From Klebsiella sp. WP3-W18-ESBL-02 (GTDB lineage: Bacteria > Pseudomonadota > Gammaproteobacteria > Enterobacterales > Enterobacteriaceae), in NCBI RefSeq assembly GCF_014168815.1, contig NZ_AP021972.1:930001-994000 (forward strand): 64,000 nucleotides of DNA, in the 5' to 3' direction. Below the pieces are notes generated by a model, which saw only the letters and a list, made by a program, of their open reading frames with translations, was not told the DNA's origin and searched no databases. Both the position numbers and the translations under genes were made by a program. The first letter of the stretch is position 1, and each line of letters begins with the position of its first letter. Below are positions 8,001 to 15,428 of this stretch, piece by piece.

Positions 8001-8480
8001 ATGGAAAAACAGTTACCGTTGTTTGCATATGAACTGACGGCATCAGCACAACAGACCATCCGCGAGGCGCTGACTCTGCTGGAGCGCCAGTTACGTGAGC
8101 CCGGCGCGTCGTTTACCTCCGGCAGCTCAGTACGTGACTGGTTACGGCTTCATCTGACTATGGAGGAAAGAGAGGCATTTGTTCTGCTGCTGCTGGATAA
8201 CCAGCACCGCCTGATTACGCACGAAACGCTGTTCAAAGGCACCATCAGCCATACCGAAGTCCATCCACGGGAAGTGGTGAAGGCCTCCCTGAAATACAAT
8301 GCGGCAGCGGTGATTGTTGCTCACTGTCATCCCTCAGGCCATGCCGAACCCAGCCAGTCTGACAGACGGGTGACTGAGCGACTGAAGAATGCTCTGGACC
8401 TTGTGGGTGTGCGTCTCCTGGACCACCTCGTTATCGGCGGAATGGATATTGTCTCGTTTGCCGAACGGGGCTGGTTATAA
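8001..8480 (+). CDS. RadC-like JAB domain protein (YfjY/YkfG family)
   Basis: A 159-residue protein carrying the JAB/MPN metal-binding core: a glutamate-side segment (TLFKGTISHTEVHPREVVK) and the metal motif HCHPSGHAEPSQSD (H-x-H plus S and D). This is the short island form of RadC that lacks the N-terminal helix-hairpin-helix of chromosomal RadC. The family name derives from an old, withdrawn link with DNA repair; the real substrate is not known. ATG 8001 is chosen because it gives the usual N-terminus MEKQLPLF; the frame extends further upstream without a better start. Confidence 0.9.
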   Translation: MEKQLPLFAYELTASAQQTIREALTLLERQLREPGASFTSGSSVRDWLRLHLTMEEREAFVLLLLDNQHRLITHETLFKGTISHTEVHPREVVKASLKYNAAAVIVAHCHPSGHAEPSQSDRRVTERLKNALDLVGVRLLDHLVIGGMDIVSFAERGWL

Positions 8481-8494
8481 GGGAGGAGTCATTA

Positions 8495-8716
8495 ATGAAA
8501 ATTATCAGTAAGCGTCAGGCAATGGCGATATACCGCCAGCATCCACAGTCCCGGTTGTTTCGCTTCTGTACCGGTAAATATAAATGGTCCGGTAGCATCT
8601 GCCACTATGCCGGTCGTGAGGTGGAAGATATCAGTGGTGTACTGGCCGTATTCGCAGAGCGCCGCCAGGACCGCAACGGCCCGTATGTCGTATTACGCAG
8701 CGTAAGCCTGAATTAA
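8495..8716 (+). CDS. DUF987 family protein (YeeT/YkfH-like)
   Basis: A 73-residue protein of DUF987, full length for the family, with the signatures MKIISKRQAM, YRQHPQSRLFRF, CHYAGREV and YAERRQD-type AERRQDRNGPY. It always lies between the radC-like gene and the cbeA antitoxin gene on these islands, as here, 14 bases after the former. No biochemical function is known. GGGAGGAG precedes the ATG. Confidence 0.88.
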   Translation: MKIISKRQAMAIYRQHPQSRLFRFCTGKYKWSGSICHYAGREVEDISGVLAVFAERRQDRNGPYVVLRSVSLN

Positions 8717-8740
8717 TTCACGATTAAGGAGAGCGACATT

Positions 8741-9100
8741 TTGTCGAAGAATACCACGATAACAACACATGATATCAGCGAACCCTGGTGGGGACTCAGA
8801 CGCAGTGTTTCCCCGTGTTTTGGTGCCCGTCTGGTCCAGGAGGGAAACCGCCTGCATTACCTGGCTGACCGGGCGAATGTTAGCGGACAGTTCTGTGATG
8901 CGGATTTACGCCATCTTGACCAGGCTTTCCCGGTATTGATGAAACAGCTGGAGTTAATGCTCACCTGCGGTGAACTGAATCCCCGTCATCAGCACTGCGT
9001 CACACTGTATGCAAAAGGTCTGACCTGCGAGGCTGATACGCTGGGTTCGCATGGCTACGTTTATATCGCGATTTATCCCGCTCCCGTCACCACAGAATAA
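8741..9100 (+). CDS. cbeA: Antitoxin of type IV TA system, CbeA/YeeU family
   Basis: The 119-residue protein matches CbeA (YeeU, YafW, YfjZ): EPWWGLRRSVSPCFGARLVQ, LHYLADRANVSG, LDQAFPVLMKQLELMLT, and LYAKGLTCEADTLGS. In E. coli, CbeA counters the CbtA toxin by stabilising MreB and FtsZ filaments rather than by binding the toxin. The start codon is TTG at 8741, seven bases after AAGGAGAG; this non-ATG start is common in the family. The cognate toxin gene follows 56 bases downstream. Confidence 0.93.
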   Translation: MSKNTTITTHDISEPWWGLRRSVSPCFGARLVQEGNRLHYLADRANVSGQFCDADLRHLDQAFPVLMKQLELMLTCGELNPRHQHCVTLYAKGLTCEADTLGSHGYVYIAIYPAPVTTE

Positions 9101-9156
9101 CACCGTACTACTTCGCCCTTCAGCAAACTACATCTTCCACTAAAGAGATAACGTTT

Positions 9157-9543
9157 ATGCAAACGAAATTACCCTTCATGCGGGCGGCATCGTCACGTCC
9201 GTCTCCCGTTGATGTCTGGCGGACTCTCCTGACCTGCCTGCTGGAACACCACTATGGTCTCACGCTTAACGACACGCCGTTCAGTGATGAACAGGTGATT
9301 CAGCAGCATATCGATGCGGGTATCTCGCTGGTCGATGCCCTGAATTTTATCGTTGAGAAGTATGAACTGGTCCGCACTGACCGGCCAGGCTTCAGCATCA
9401 TGGAGCAGTCTCCGTTTATTACGGCGATTGATATCCTCCGGGCCAGAAAGGCTACGGGGCTGATGAACCGTGGTACGTATAAAGAGGTGACGGCTATTAC
9501 CAGAGGACAACATCCGCAGGCACGCACTTCAGGCAAGCGATGA
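9157..9543 (+). CDS. cbtA: Toxin of type IV TA system, CbtA/YeeV family
   Basis: A 128-residue protein matching CbtA (YeeV, YkfI, YpjF): RPSPVDVWRTLLTCLLEHHY, GLTLNDTPFSDE, IDAGISLVDALNFIVEKYEL, and ITAIDILRARKATGL. Family toxins bind MreB and FtsZ and block cell elongation and division. The chain is complete and a few residues longer at its C-terminus than the K-12 proteins. It is paired with the CbeA antitoxin upstream and ends just before a strong terminator at 9581. Confidence 0.93.
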   Translation: MQTKLPFMRAASSRPSPVDVWRTLLTCLLEHHYGLTLNDTPFSDEQVIQQHIDAGISLVDALNFIVEKYELVRTDRPGFSIMEQSPFITAIDILRARKATGLMNRGTYKEVTAITRGQHPQARTSGKR

Positions 9544-9580
9544 TGTGGATAAAACGAACCGCGTCCCACAAGTACATAAG

Positions 9581-9607
9581 CACCAGCCCTGACTGGCTGG
9601 TGTTTTT
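9581..9607 (+). terminator. Rho-independent terminator after cbtA
   Basis: The hairpin CACCAGCC-CTGACT-GGCTGGTG is followed by five T residues. It ends the yfjQ-to-cbtA transcription unit; the DUF4942 gene starts 22 bases later. Confidence 0.85.
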
Positions 9608-9629
9608 CTGACTATGAAGGAGAAAAATA

Positions 9630-10469
9630 ATGGTCGTGCAAAATGTTACTGAACCCGAAGTGTTAACCGGGCACACCGGGGTGATTTGTTCCACCAGCAT
9701 TGAACGTATTGTCACAGGCCGTAATGCTGCGCTGACACGGATTCAAAGCCTTATCAGTGAACTTGATGATATCTCCATTCTGACCCACGATATCGGCGGT
9801 GGTACAGCACAAGAGTGGGGAATGCGGGAGGGCCATCGCTACGATTGTTGGTTCACGGAAAAAACCGATAAAGCAATGAAAGCGATGACCCGCAATATTG
9901 ATCGCCGCATCTGGCGAGAGCTGATGAATAAATCAGGCATGCTAGCACTGATGGATGCTGAGGCCCGTGACGAGTGGCACAAAAGCCTGGAGAAAGGCGA
10001 TATCCCAGCGATCTGCGAGGCCAATATCCTGAGTACCTTTGAGCAACTGCATAAGAGCAAAGGTGAGGTATTTGAGCGTGGTGTTATCAACGTTTTTAAA
10101 GCGTTATCGTGGGATTATAAAACGAACTCACCCTGTAAGTTTGGTAAGAAAATCATCGTGGATGGGCTGGTTTCTTACAACCGTTGGGGGTTTAACTTAA
10201 CTCATGGATATCGACGTGACCAACTTGTCGATCTGGAGCGTATGCTGACTCTGCTTAACGGCAAGCCGCTGCCGGATAACCGATCTGATATTGCCTGTCG
10301 GCTGAGTGACCATATCGGTCAGCAGCGTACTTCGACGGTGTATGACGATGAGCTATTCAGAATTCATTATTTTCAGAAGGGGAGTGCGCACATAGTGTTC
10401 AAACGTCCCGAGTTGATTGAGCGACTGAACGATATCATTGCCAGGCACTATCCGGGGATGCTAGCTTGA
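9630..10469 (+). CDS. DUF4942 domain protein
   Basis: This 279-residue protein belongs to DUF4942, the last gene of the CbtA-CbeA train on many enterobacterial islands. Characteristic stretches are DIGGGTAQEWGM, MTRNIDRRIWRELMNKSGM, FEQLHKSKGEVFERGVINVF and KIIVDGLVSYNRWGFNL. Some relatives have been annotated as methyltransferase-like, but I see no S-adenosylmethionine motif here and assign no activity. Its ribosome site AAGGAGAAAAATA is strong. The attachment-site copy of tRNA-Gly lies 150 bases downstream, so this is the last cargo gene of the island. Confidence 0.85.
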   Translation: MVVQNVTEPEVLTGHTGVICSTSIERIVTGRNAALTRIQSLISELDDISILTHDIGGGTAQEWGMREGHRYDCWFTEKTDKAMKAMTRNIDRRIWRELMNKSGMLALMDAEARDEWHKSLEKGDIPAICEANILSTFEQLHKSKGEVFERGVINVFKALSWDYKTNSPCKFGKKIIVDGLVSYNRWGFNLTHGYRRDQLVDLERMLTLLNGKPLPDNRSDIACRLSDHIGQQRTSTVYDDELFRIHYFQKGSAHIVFKRPELIERLNDIIARHYPGMLA

Positions 10470-10618
10470 TTATGTTGTGGTAGTTGGGTTCCCTGTTTGG
10501 CAACCAAACTATGTGCAGTTCTGTGAAAATCCAAGCGGAAGAATTACTGTATACGAATGTGTATAGCTATTGATGTAATGTAATAAAAATAATTTCATTA
10601 CAATGAGTTAAGTTCTTT

Positions 10619-10642
10619 GTTCGATTCCCTTCGCCCGCTCCA
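10619..10642 (+). other. Attachment site: 3' end of tRNA-Gly(CCC), glyU
   Basis: These 24 bases match the T-loop arm and acceptor end of the E. coli glyU/tRNA-Gly(CCC) gene, including the discriminator and first CA of the CCA end. The rest of a tRNA is absent, so this is a partial duplicate left by site-specific integration, not a functional gene. It marks one junction of the island. In E. coli, glyU is also an island site (ETT2 region) near yqeG, which agrees with the yqeG-yqeF genes found later in this window. Confidence 0.85.
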
Positions 10643-10801
10643 ATCTCAAGTCTCTATCTCTCCACTGAATTCAACGACACCATGATTTAATTCGGCTTTT
10701 TGGCATTTTCCTGTCAACCGAGTTCAACCTGCCTTACCCCCAATCAACAGCCTGTGTGGCATAGAAATGGGGCCAGGAATGAGCCACTCCGTATGCAGGG
10801 C

Positions 10802-11431
10802 TTACGCTCGCCCCGCTTCCTCAGCCGCAGTCGTTGGCATGTCATCCGCGACGAGCGCAACCGTATGAACGGGGAGGCCGGTCTGATAGCACATTCTGTA
10901 CAGTTCCACGGTGGTCGACAGGCTGCCATGAATCGTCACGGTCTCATTTTCTTCGAGCCACAGTTTCAAACCGGTATTCCCCTGGGCGTAGATCACCAGC
11001 GCCGCCTGGCGGGTGATGTATTCCTGCCCTAGCAACGAAATCGATACCAGTTTCGTGCCATCCTTAGGCGTTTTGCGATACGGGAGATGCTCTTCACCCG
11101 CGACATCGTTCAGACAATCGGTGCGGTTTTCCTCTTTAATCAATTGATTCGCCAGACTCTGGCCTTCCGCCGTCAGCAGAACCATAAGCTGGAGATCGTT
11201 CCTGCGATAGATCCGCACCAGGCCCTTTTTTTCCATCAGATGAAAGGTCTTACGGACATTGCTGCTGTATGTCCTGATTGATGACTTTAGCTGTAATGCC
11301 CGCTCGATATCACGCGTGAGGGGTTTTCCTGACGGCTGTTTTACCGTCTCTACCAGCAGCATTTTTTGCAGGCGCGAGAGGCGCTGTCTTTTTACGCTCT
11401 GAACTTCATTATTACCAGGGGCTATCGGCAT
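10802..11431 (-). CDS. Winged helix-turn-helix protein of unknown role
   Basis: This 209-residue protein is not a family I can name. Residues 20-85 look like a winged helix-turn-helix (LSRLQKMLLVETVKQ, TRDIERALQLKSSIRTYSSN, KTFHLMEKKGLVRIYRRND, LTAEGQSLANQL), as in MarR-like or replication-type DNA-binding domains. The C-terminal half is a separate domain of unknown type (VSISLLGQEYITRQAALVIY, GLKLWLEENETVTIHGSL). It lies just outside the island junction and faces away from the porin gene. The start at 11431 has only a weak AGG before it; GC content is normal for the host. Confidence 0.6.
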   Translation of the reverse strand: MPIAPGNNEVQSVKRQRLSRLQKMLLVETVKQPSGKPLTRDIERALQLKSSIRTYSSNVRKTFHLMEKKGLVRIYRRNDLQLMVLLTAEGQSLANQLIKEENRTDCLNDVAGEEHLPYRKTPKDGTKLVSISLLGQEYITRQAALVIYAQGNTGLKLWLEENETVTIHGSLSTTVELYRMCYQTGLPVHTVALVADDMPTTAAEEAGRA

Positions 11432-12359
11432 AAAAAACCTATATAAAATTAATGTTGGAGTGATTAGTCTTTTATTTATTAATCACGCATGTCGTGATTA
11501 ACAATTTATTTGTTATTGATTCCAATTTATTTGTCTGGTTGATGTTTGACGAAAGTAACGTGCTATATGTTGGGTGAATGTTCCTTATCTTTACCTGTTT
11601 TATCATTTTTGTTTACATTCAATATATTTGTCTGCCGTCAGGCATCTCATTTAGTTTAATATTTCCCCTGCGTTCAGTTTAACCGCCACGCATGGTGCGC
11701 CGAGTTGGTGCATAAATATCTTCTCTGCGCGCCACTTTGCGCATCAGGGAAAAGGGGGAAGTAATACGCTTCCTGTAGAGCGATAAGAATCAACTAAGGC
11801 AATATAAAGGCATCATAGTCGCGTTTGCTGCCGTTCCCGATAACCAATGAAGGTGATAGTTATAGGGGGCATTCTATTGATAGCAGATTGATGAATTCTT
11901 TCAATCCCGACAAAGCAACATTACACAAGATAATAATTTGAAACATAAGCTATTTATCAATTTATTTGACTATAATAATTGATTTTTATGGCATCAAAGT
12001 CTGCTGTCGGTGTGGAAATGACTTGATGGAATGATTCTTTTTATACATAACAAATGCACGCAGGCTAATAGTTTTTATGGTAATGGGTTAGTCTTTTTGA
12101 TGTATTTGCAAAAAAAAGCAGAGATCGTCTGTTTATATTATGAGGTTTTTCTTTAAATGTAGTTTTATTGTGAATGAATTTATTTGGCATCTCAGAAAAA
12201 GAGATGTGACAGGGTGTTTTACATATTATTACATGTTATTAGTTTTGTTTTATGAACTTTTCCTTAAATGTTTACAGGCAGTGTTTGAGAGCGCCTGTCT
12301 ACATGTAATAGCCAGGCGGTCTATTGATTTCAACATAACTAACAAATGATGAAGCCATT
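11432..12359. other. Long AT-rich leader region before the porin
   Basis: These 928 bases separate the divergent regulator and the porin gene and contain no convincing gene; a 69-codon frame at 12140-12349 is low complexity and probably chance. At 11607-11630 the sequence GTTTACATTCAATATATTTG resembles OmpR-type sites. A near-consensus NtrC dyad lies at 11696-11712 (separate entry). Both strands are strongly AT-rich after 11900, as usual upstream of highly expressed outer-membrane protein genes. Confidence 0.4.
11696..11712. promoter_or_regulatory. NtrC-like binding site
   Basis: TGCGCCGAGTTGGTGCA differs at one position from the NtrC dyad TGCACC-N5-GGTGCA. It lies about 650 bases upstream of the porin start, within enhancer range of a sigma-54 promoter. 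The best -24/-12 candidate downstream, AAGGCATCATAGTCGCG near 11807, is poor, so the functional target is unclear. Confidence 0.45.
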
Positions 12360-13448
12360 ATGAAAAAAATTCTTGCAGTGATTATTCCAGCATTACTGGC
12401 TGCGGGTGCAGCGCATTCAGCCGAAATGTATAATAAAGACGGTAACAAGCTGGATTTATATGGGAAAGTTGATGCCCGTCGCACCTTCTCTGATGCAAAG
12501 GGAAGCGATGGTGATGCAACGTATATTCGTCTGGGCTTTAAAGGTGAGACACAAATTAATGATGTGCTGACCGGCTATGGTCAGTGGGAATACAACATTC
12601 AGGGTAACGGTACAGAAGATGGCGCGAAAACCGCGACCCGTCTGGGCTATGCCGGATTAAAAGCGGGCGATTACGGTATGTTTGATTATGGCCGTAACTA
12701 TGGCGTCATCTATGACGTTGAAGCCTGGACGGATATGCTCCCTGTCTTTGGTGGGGACTCTTATTCAACCACCGATAACTTTATGAATAACCGTGCAAAC
12801 GGCCTGGCAACCTACCGTAATAGCGGTTTCTTTGGTCTGGTAGATGGTCTGGACTTCGCGATTCAGTACCAGGGCAAAAACGGTGGGGGGAGTGAAAACG
12901 TTAACGGCCGTGACGATGTCTTCGCGCAGAATGGTGAAGGCTGGGGCGCTTCCGTGGCGTATGAGATTGGTGCGGGCGTCAGCGCGACGGCGGCCTATTC
13001 CGGCGCTAAGCGTACTGACGATCAGCAGCGCCTGACCTATAACGATGCTGAAAACGCGGAAGCATGGGCCAGCGGCCTGAAATACGATGCTAACAATATC
13101 TACCTGGCCGCGACTTACGCCGAAACCCGTAATATGACAAAGGTCGGGGATTTCGTTACCGACAAAACCAAAAATATTGAACTGGTTGCTCAGTATCAGT
13201 TCGATTTCGGCCTGCGTCCATCCATTGCTTATCTGCAATCGCGAGCGAGCAACGACAACCAGGGCATCAAAGGAAACGCGGATGTCGTGAAATACATGGA
13301 AGTGGGCGCGTCATACTACTTCAATAAAAATATGGCCACCTACGTCGATTATAAAATCAACCTATTGGATAAAGACAACGCGGCCGTGAAGAACCTGGGT
13401 CTGAGCACGGATAACGTCGTCGGTATCGGTGCGGTATATCAGTTCTAA
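12360..13448 (+). CDS. General porin of the OmpC/OmpF/PhoE family
   Basis: A 362-residue trimeric-porin family protein. It has a signal peptide of about 21 residues ending AAHSA, then the mature start AEMYNKDGNKLDLYGKVDA typical of enterobacterial porins. The eyelet loop 3 region is visible (YDVEAWTDMLPVFGGDSY) and the chain ends in the BAM-recognised C-terminal VGIGAVYQF with terminal Phe. Porins form 16-strand beta-barrels that pass small hydrophilic solutes. It is a divergent, minor-type member rather than obvious OmpC or OmpF. Its place upstream of the guanidine operon and the NtrC-like site in its leader hint at a nitrogen link, but this is inference. Confidence 0.92.
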   Translation: MKKILAVIIPALLAAGAAHSAEMYNKDGNKLDLYGKVDARRTFSDAKGSDGDATYIRLGFKGETQINDVLTGYGQWEYNIQGNGTEDGAKTATRLGYAGLKAGDYGMFDYGRNYGVIYDVEAWTDMLPVFGGDSYSTTDNFMNNRANGLATYRNSGFFGLVDGLDFAIQYQGKNGGGSENVNGRDDVFAQNGEGWGASVAYEIGAGVSATAAYSGAKRTDDQQRLTYNDAENAEAWASGLKYDANNIYLAATYAETRNMTKVGDFVTDKTKNIELVAQYQFDFGLRPSIAYLQSRASNDNQGIKGNADVVKYMEVGASYYFNKNMATYVDYKINLLDKDNAAVKNLGLSTDNVVGIGAVYQF

Positions 13449-13524
13449 ACCACTCTGCTGGAGAGGCTCTCACGGCCTCTCCAGATTTCATCGCCCGGGT
13501 AGCAGTATGCAGAGGGTTACCACC

Positions 13525-13971
13525 ATGTTTTGTGTATTCCTGGAGTCTGATGAACTGACTCCTGAAATCACCACGCTGAAAGACTTTAACGATCTCCTTA
13601 GCCATGACATACCGACGGCGGTATTCGTCATTTCTCACGATATTGCCCGCTTTATCAAAGATGCTTACTTTATGAATCTCACGATTAACGGCCTGCAGAA
13701 CTGCTATTTTTCGTTGAATAATGGCCAGGAGTTTTTTGAGTTTAATCATCGTGGTCATTGCTATGCATATTGCGAGCCGGAAGCCGAGTGGCACGTGACG
13801 CCCGCGCAGTTTATCCGCAGCCAGTGGCTGGCGAATGAGGATCTGCATAGCCTGATCACCCCGGAATTTATCACCAGCTACAGTAAAATGTTTCCTTGCC
13901 TACAGAAAAAAAAGCAGCAGTTCGATTTGCTGTTTACTCAGCACTATTCTGGCGCGCAGCGAAAAGGATAG
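13525..13971 (+). CDS. Hypothetical protein downstream of porin
   Basis: I do not recognise this 148-residue protein. It begins MFCVFLESDELTPEITTL and contains no signal peptide, membrane segment or known motif; it is rich in aromatic residues, His and Cys (CYFSLNNGQEFFEFNHRGH, CYAYCEPEAEWHV). ATG 13525 is preferred over the in-frame ATG 13507 because AGAGGG lies nine bases upstream. It lies 76 bases after the porin with no terminator between, so it may share its transcript. The guanidine operon promoter starts about 80 bases after it. Confidence 0.6.
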   Translation: MFCVFLESDELTPEITTLKDFNDLLSHDIPTAVFVISHDIARFIKDAYFMNLTINGLQNCYFSLNNGQEFFEFNHRGHCYAYCEPEAEWHVTPAQFIRSQWLANEDLHSLITPEFITSYSKMFPCLQKKKQQFDLLFTQHYSGAQRKG

Positions 13972-14052
13972 AAAACGCTGCGATATTGATAACGCCACGG
14001 TAAACATATTGAATGCTTTCCCCTTGCTGATAAAACCACGCCCATCCCCACC

Positions 14053-14069
14053 AGCACCATTGTGGAGCA
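14053..14069. promoter_or_regulatory. NtrC-like enhancer site of guanidine operon
   Basis: AGCACCATTGTGGAGCA matches 14 of 17 positions of the NtrC consensus TGCACCATTTTGGTGCA and keeps the dyad symmetry. It is centred about 115 bases upstream of the predicted sigma-54 start, a normal enhancer distance. A half-site, TGCGCACC, follows near 14082. Confidence 0.65.
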
Positions 14070-14149
14070 CTGCCTTCTTTTTGCGCACCACAAAAGGGAT
14101 GTGGCTCACGAACCAACGCCTAATGCACTGATAATAAGCAAAAATAAAC

Positions 14150-14166
14150 CTGGCATAGCCTTTGCA
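14150..14166 (+). promoter_or_regulatory. Sigma-54 promoter (-24/-12) of guanidine operon
   Basis: CTGGCATAGCCTTTGCA matches the sigma-54 consensus YTGGCACG-N4-TTGCW at all key positions: GG of the -24 and GC of the -12 elements are present with the obligatory 10-base gap, and only two weakly conserved positions differ. Transcription should start near 14177, about 25 bases before the guanidine-I aptamer. With the upstream NtrC-like site it indicates nitrogen-limitation control. Confidence 0.85.
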
Positions 14167-14203
14167 AATCTCACTTCGCAGTGCAACACACAATCTGAAA
14201 AAT

Positions 14204-14341
14204 AGCTGGCTAGGGTTCCGGTTCACCGCGGTGAACGGCTGGTCCAAGAGCTGGCGACCTCTGAGAGGTTACACGGCGGGACAAAAACCCGGGAGACAGC
14301 AGCACCTGATGGTGTCGCGCTGCCCCTAATTTTTGCCTATC
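14204..14341 (+). promoter_or_regulatory. Guanidine-I (ykkC) riboswitch
   Basis: The leader holds the conserved ykkC elements in order: CTAGGGTTCCG at 14210-14220, the stem GGTTCACCGCGGTGAAC, GGTCCAAGAG at 14241-14250, then ACGGCGGGACAAAAACCC and GGGAGA up to 14296. These are the hallmark nucleotides of the guanidine-I class. A second hairpin follows, CAGCAGCACC-TGAT-GGTG...GCTG, ending at CCCCTAATTTTT (14325-14335), which looks like a transcription terminator or its competitor. Binding of guanidinium would thus switch the operon on. It sits between the sigma-54 promoter and the first ABC gene. Confidence 0.93.
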
Positions 14342-14352
14342 AGAGGTTAGAC

Positions 14353-15411
14353 ATGAAGAAAACGTCATTATACCGCGCTCTTGTCCTGTCGCTGGCGATG
14401 CTGGTCAGTCTTCCCACTTTTGCTGCCGTAAAGAAAGAGTTTAACGTCTGCTGGACCATCTACGCCGGATGGATGCCCTGGGGCACCATCAGCAGTAGCA
14501 AAATCATCGATAAATGGGCGGATAAATACGGCATTAAAATCAACGTCGTCCAGCTTAATGATTATATCGAGTCGATTAACCAGTACACCGCCGGTCAGTT
14601 TGATGGCTGCACCATGACCAACATGGACGCGCTGACGATCCCGGCGGCGGGCGGCGTGGACTCCACTGCGCTGATCCTCGGCAGCTATTCGGAAGGCAAC
14701 GACGGCGTGGTGATGAAAGGTGAGGGCAAAACCCTTAACGATCTGAAAGGGATGAAAGTCTACCTGCCGGAGCTTTCTGTTTCCCATTACCTGCTGGTGC
14801 GCGGGCTGGAAAAAGCGGGCCTGGCGGAAAAAGATGTCACCGTCGTGAACACCTCCGATGCGGATATCGTGTCGGCGTTCAGCACGGCAAACGTACAGGC
14901 TGCCGTGGCCTGGAACCCGCAGCTCTCCGTTATCAAAGGGACGCCAAAAACCACCGAAGTCTTTAGCTCCTCGCAGGTCCCCGGCGAGCTTATTGACATG
15001 ATGGTCGTCAATAGCGAAACCCTGAAGGATAACCCTGCGCTTGGCAAAGCGCTGACCGGCGCATGGTACGAGATGATGGGCCTGATGAAGGCGCAGGATA
15101 CCCACGCGTTAACGTCGATGGCCGCCGCCTCCGGCACCGATCTGGCCGGTTATCAGGCGCAGTTAAAAACCACCCACCTGTTCTACACCCCGCAGGACAA
15201 CATCGCGTTTATCACCTCGGCGGAGCTGGCGAAAACCATGCAGCGCGTGGCCTCGTTCTCATTTGATAAAGGGCTGTTGGGCGAGGGCGCCCAGAGCGCG
15301 GATTTTATCGGTATGACCTTCCCCGGCAAGGTGAGCTGGGGCGATGCCAATAACGTGAAGCTGCGCTTTGACGACAGCTTCGTGAAAATGGCCGCTGCCG
15401 GCACGCTGTGA
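14353..15411 (+). CDS. Guanidine ABC importer, substrate-binding protein
   Basis: This 352-residue periplasmic protein has a signal peptide of about 24 residues (KTSLYRALVLSLAMLVSLPTFA) and belongs to the nitrate/taurine/urea type of binding proteins (TauA-SsuA-NrtA fold), often labelled putative urea ABC transporter. Recognisable features are CWTIYAGWMPWGTI near the N-terminus and NTSDADIVSAFSTANVQAAVAWNP in the middle (cited as two adjoining parts). Being the first gene after a guanidine riboswitch, the likely ligand is guanidinium rather than urea. AGAGGTTAGAC precedes the ATG. Its stop overlaps possible starts of the permease gene. Confidence 0.85.
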   Translation: MKKTSLYRALVLSLAMLVSLPTFAAVKKEFNVCWTIYAGWMPWGTISSSKIIDKWADKYGIKINVVQLNDYIESINQYTAGQFDGCTMTNMDALTIPAAGGVDSTALILGSYSEGNDGVVMKGEGKTLNDLKGMKVYLPELSVSHYLLVRGLEKAGLAEKDVTVVNTSDADIVSAFSTANVQAAVAWNPQLSVIKGTPKTTEVFSSSQVPGELIDMMVVNSETLKDNPALGKALTGAWYEMMGLMKAQDTHALTSMAAASGTDLAGYQAQLKTTHLFYTPQDNIAFITSAELAKTMQRVASFSFDKGLLGEGAQSADFIGMTFPGKVSWGDANNVKLRFDDSFVKMAAAGTL

Positions 15412-15428
15412 TGACTGACGGAGTTTCC

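Noticed and set aside
10619..10642. Functional tRNA-Gly gene
   Set aside because: Only the last third of the tRNA is present; D-arm, anticodon arm and 5' acceptor strand are missing upstream.
11807..11823. Sigma-54 promoter for the porin
   Set aside because: The GG and GC are correctly spaced but most other consensus positions fail, including the T before the -12 GC.
12140..12349. 69-codon frame before the porin gene
   Set aside because: It is AT-rich and low complexity, has no ribosome site and ends 11 bases before the porin; it fits chance in an AT-rich leader.
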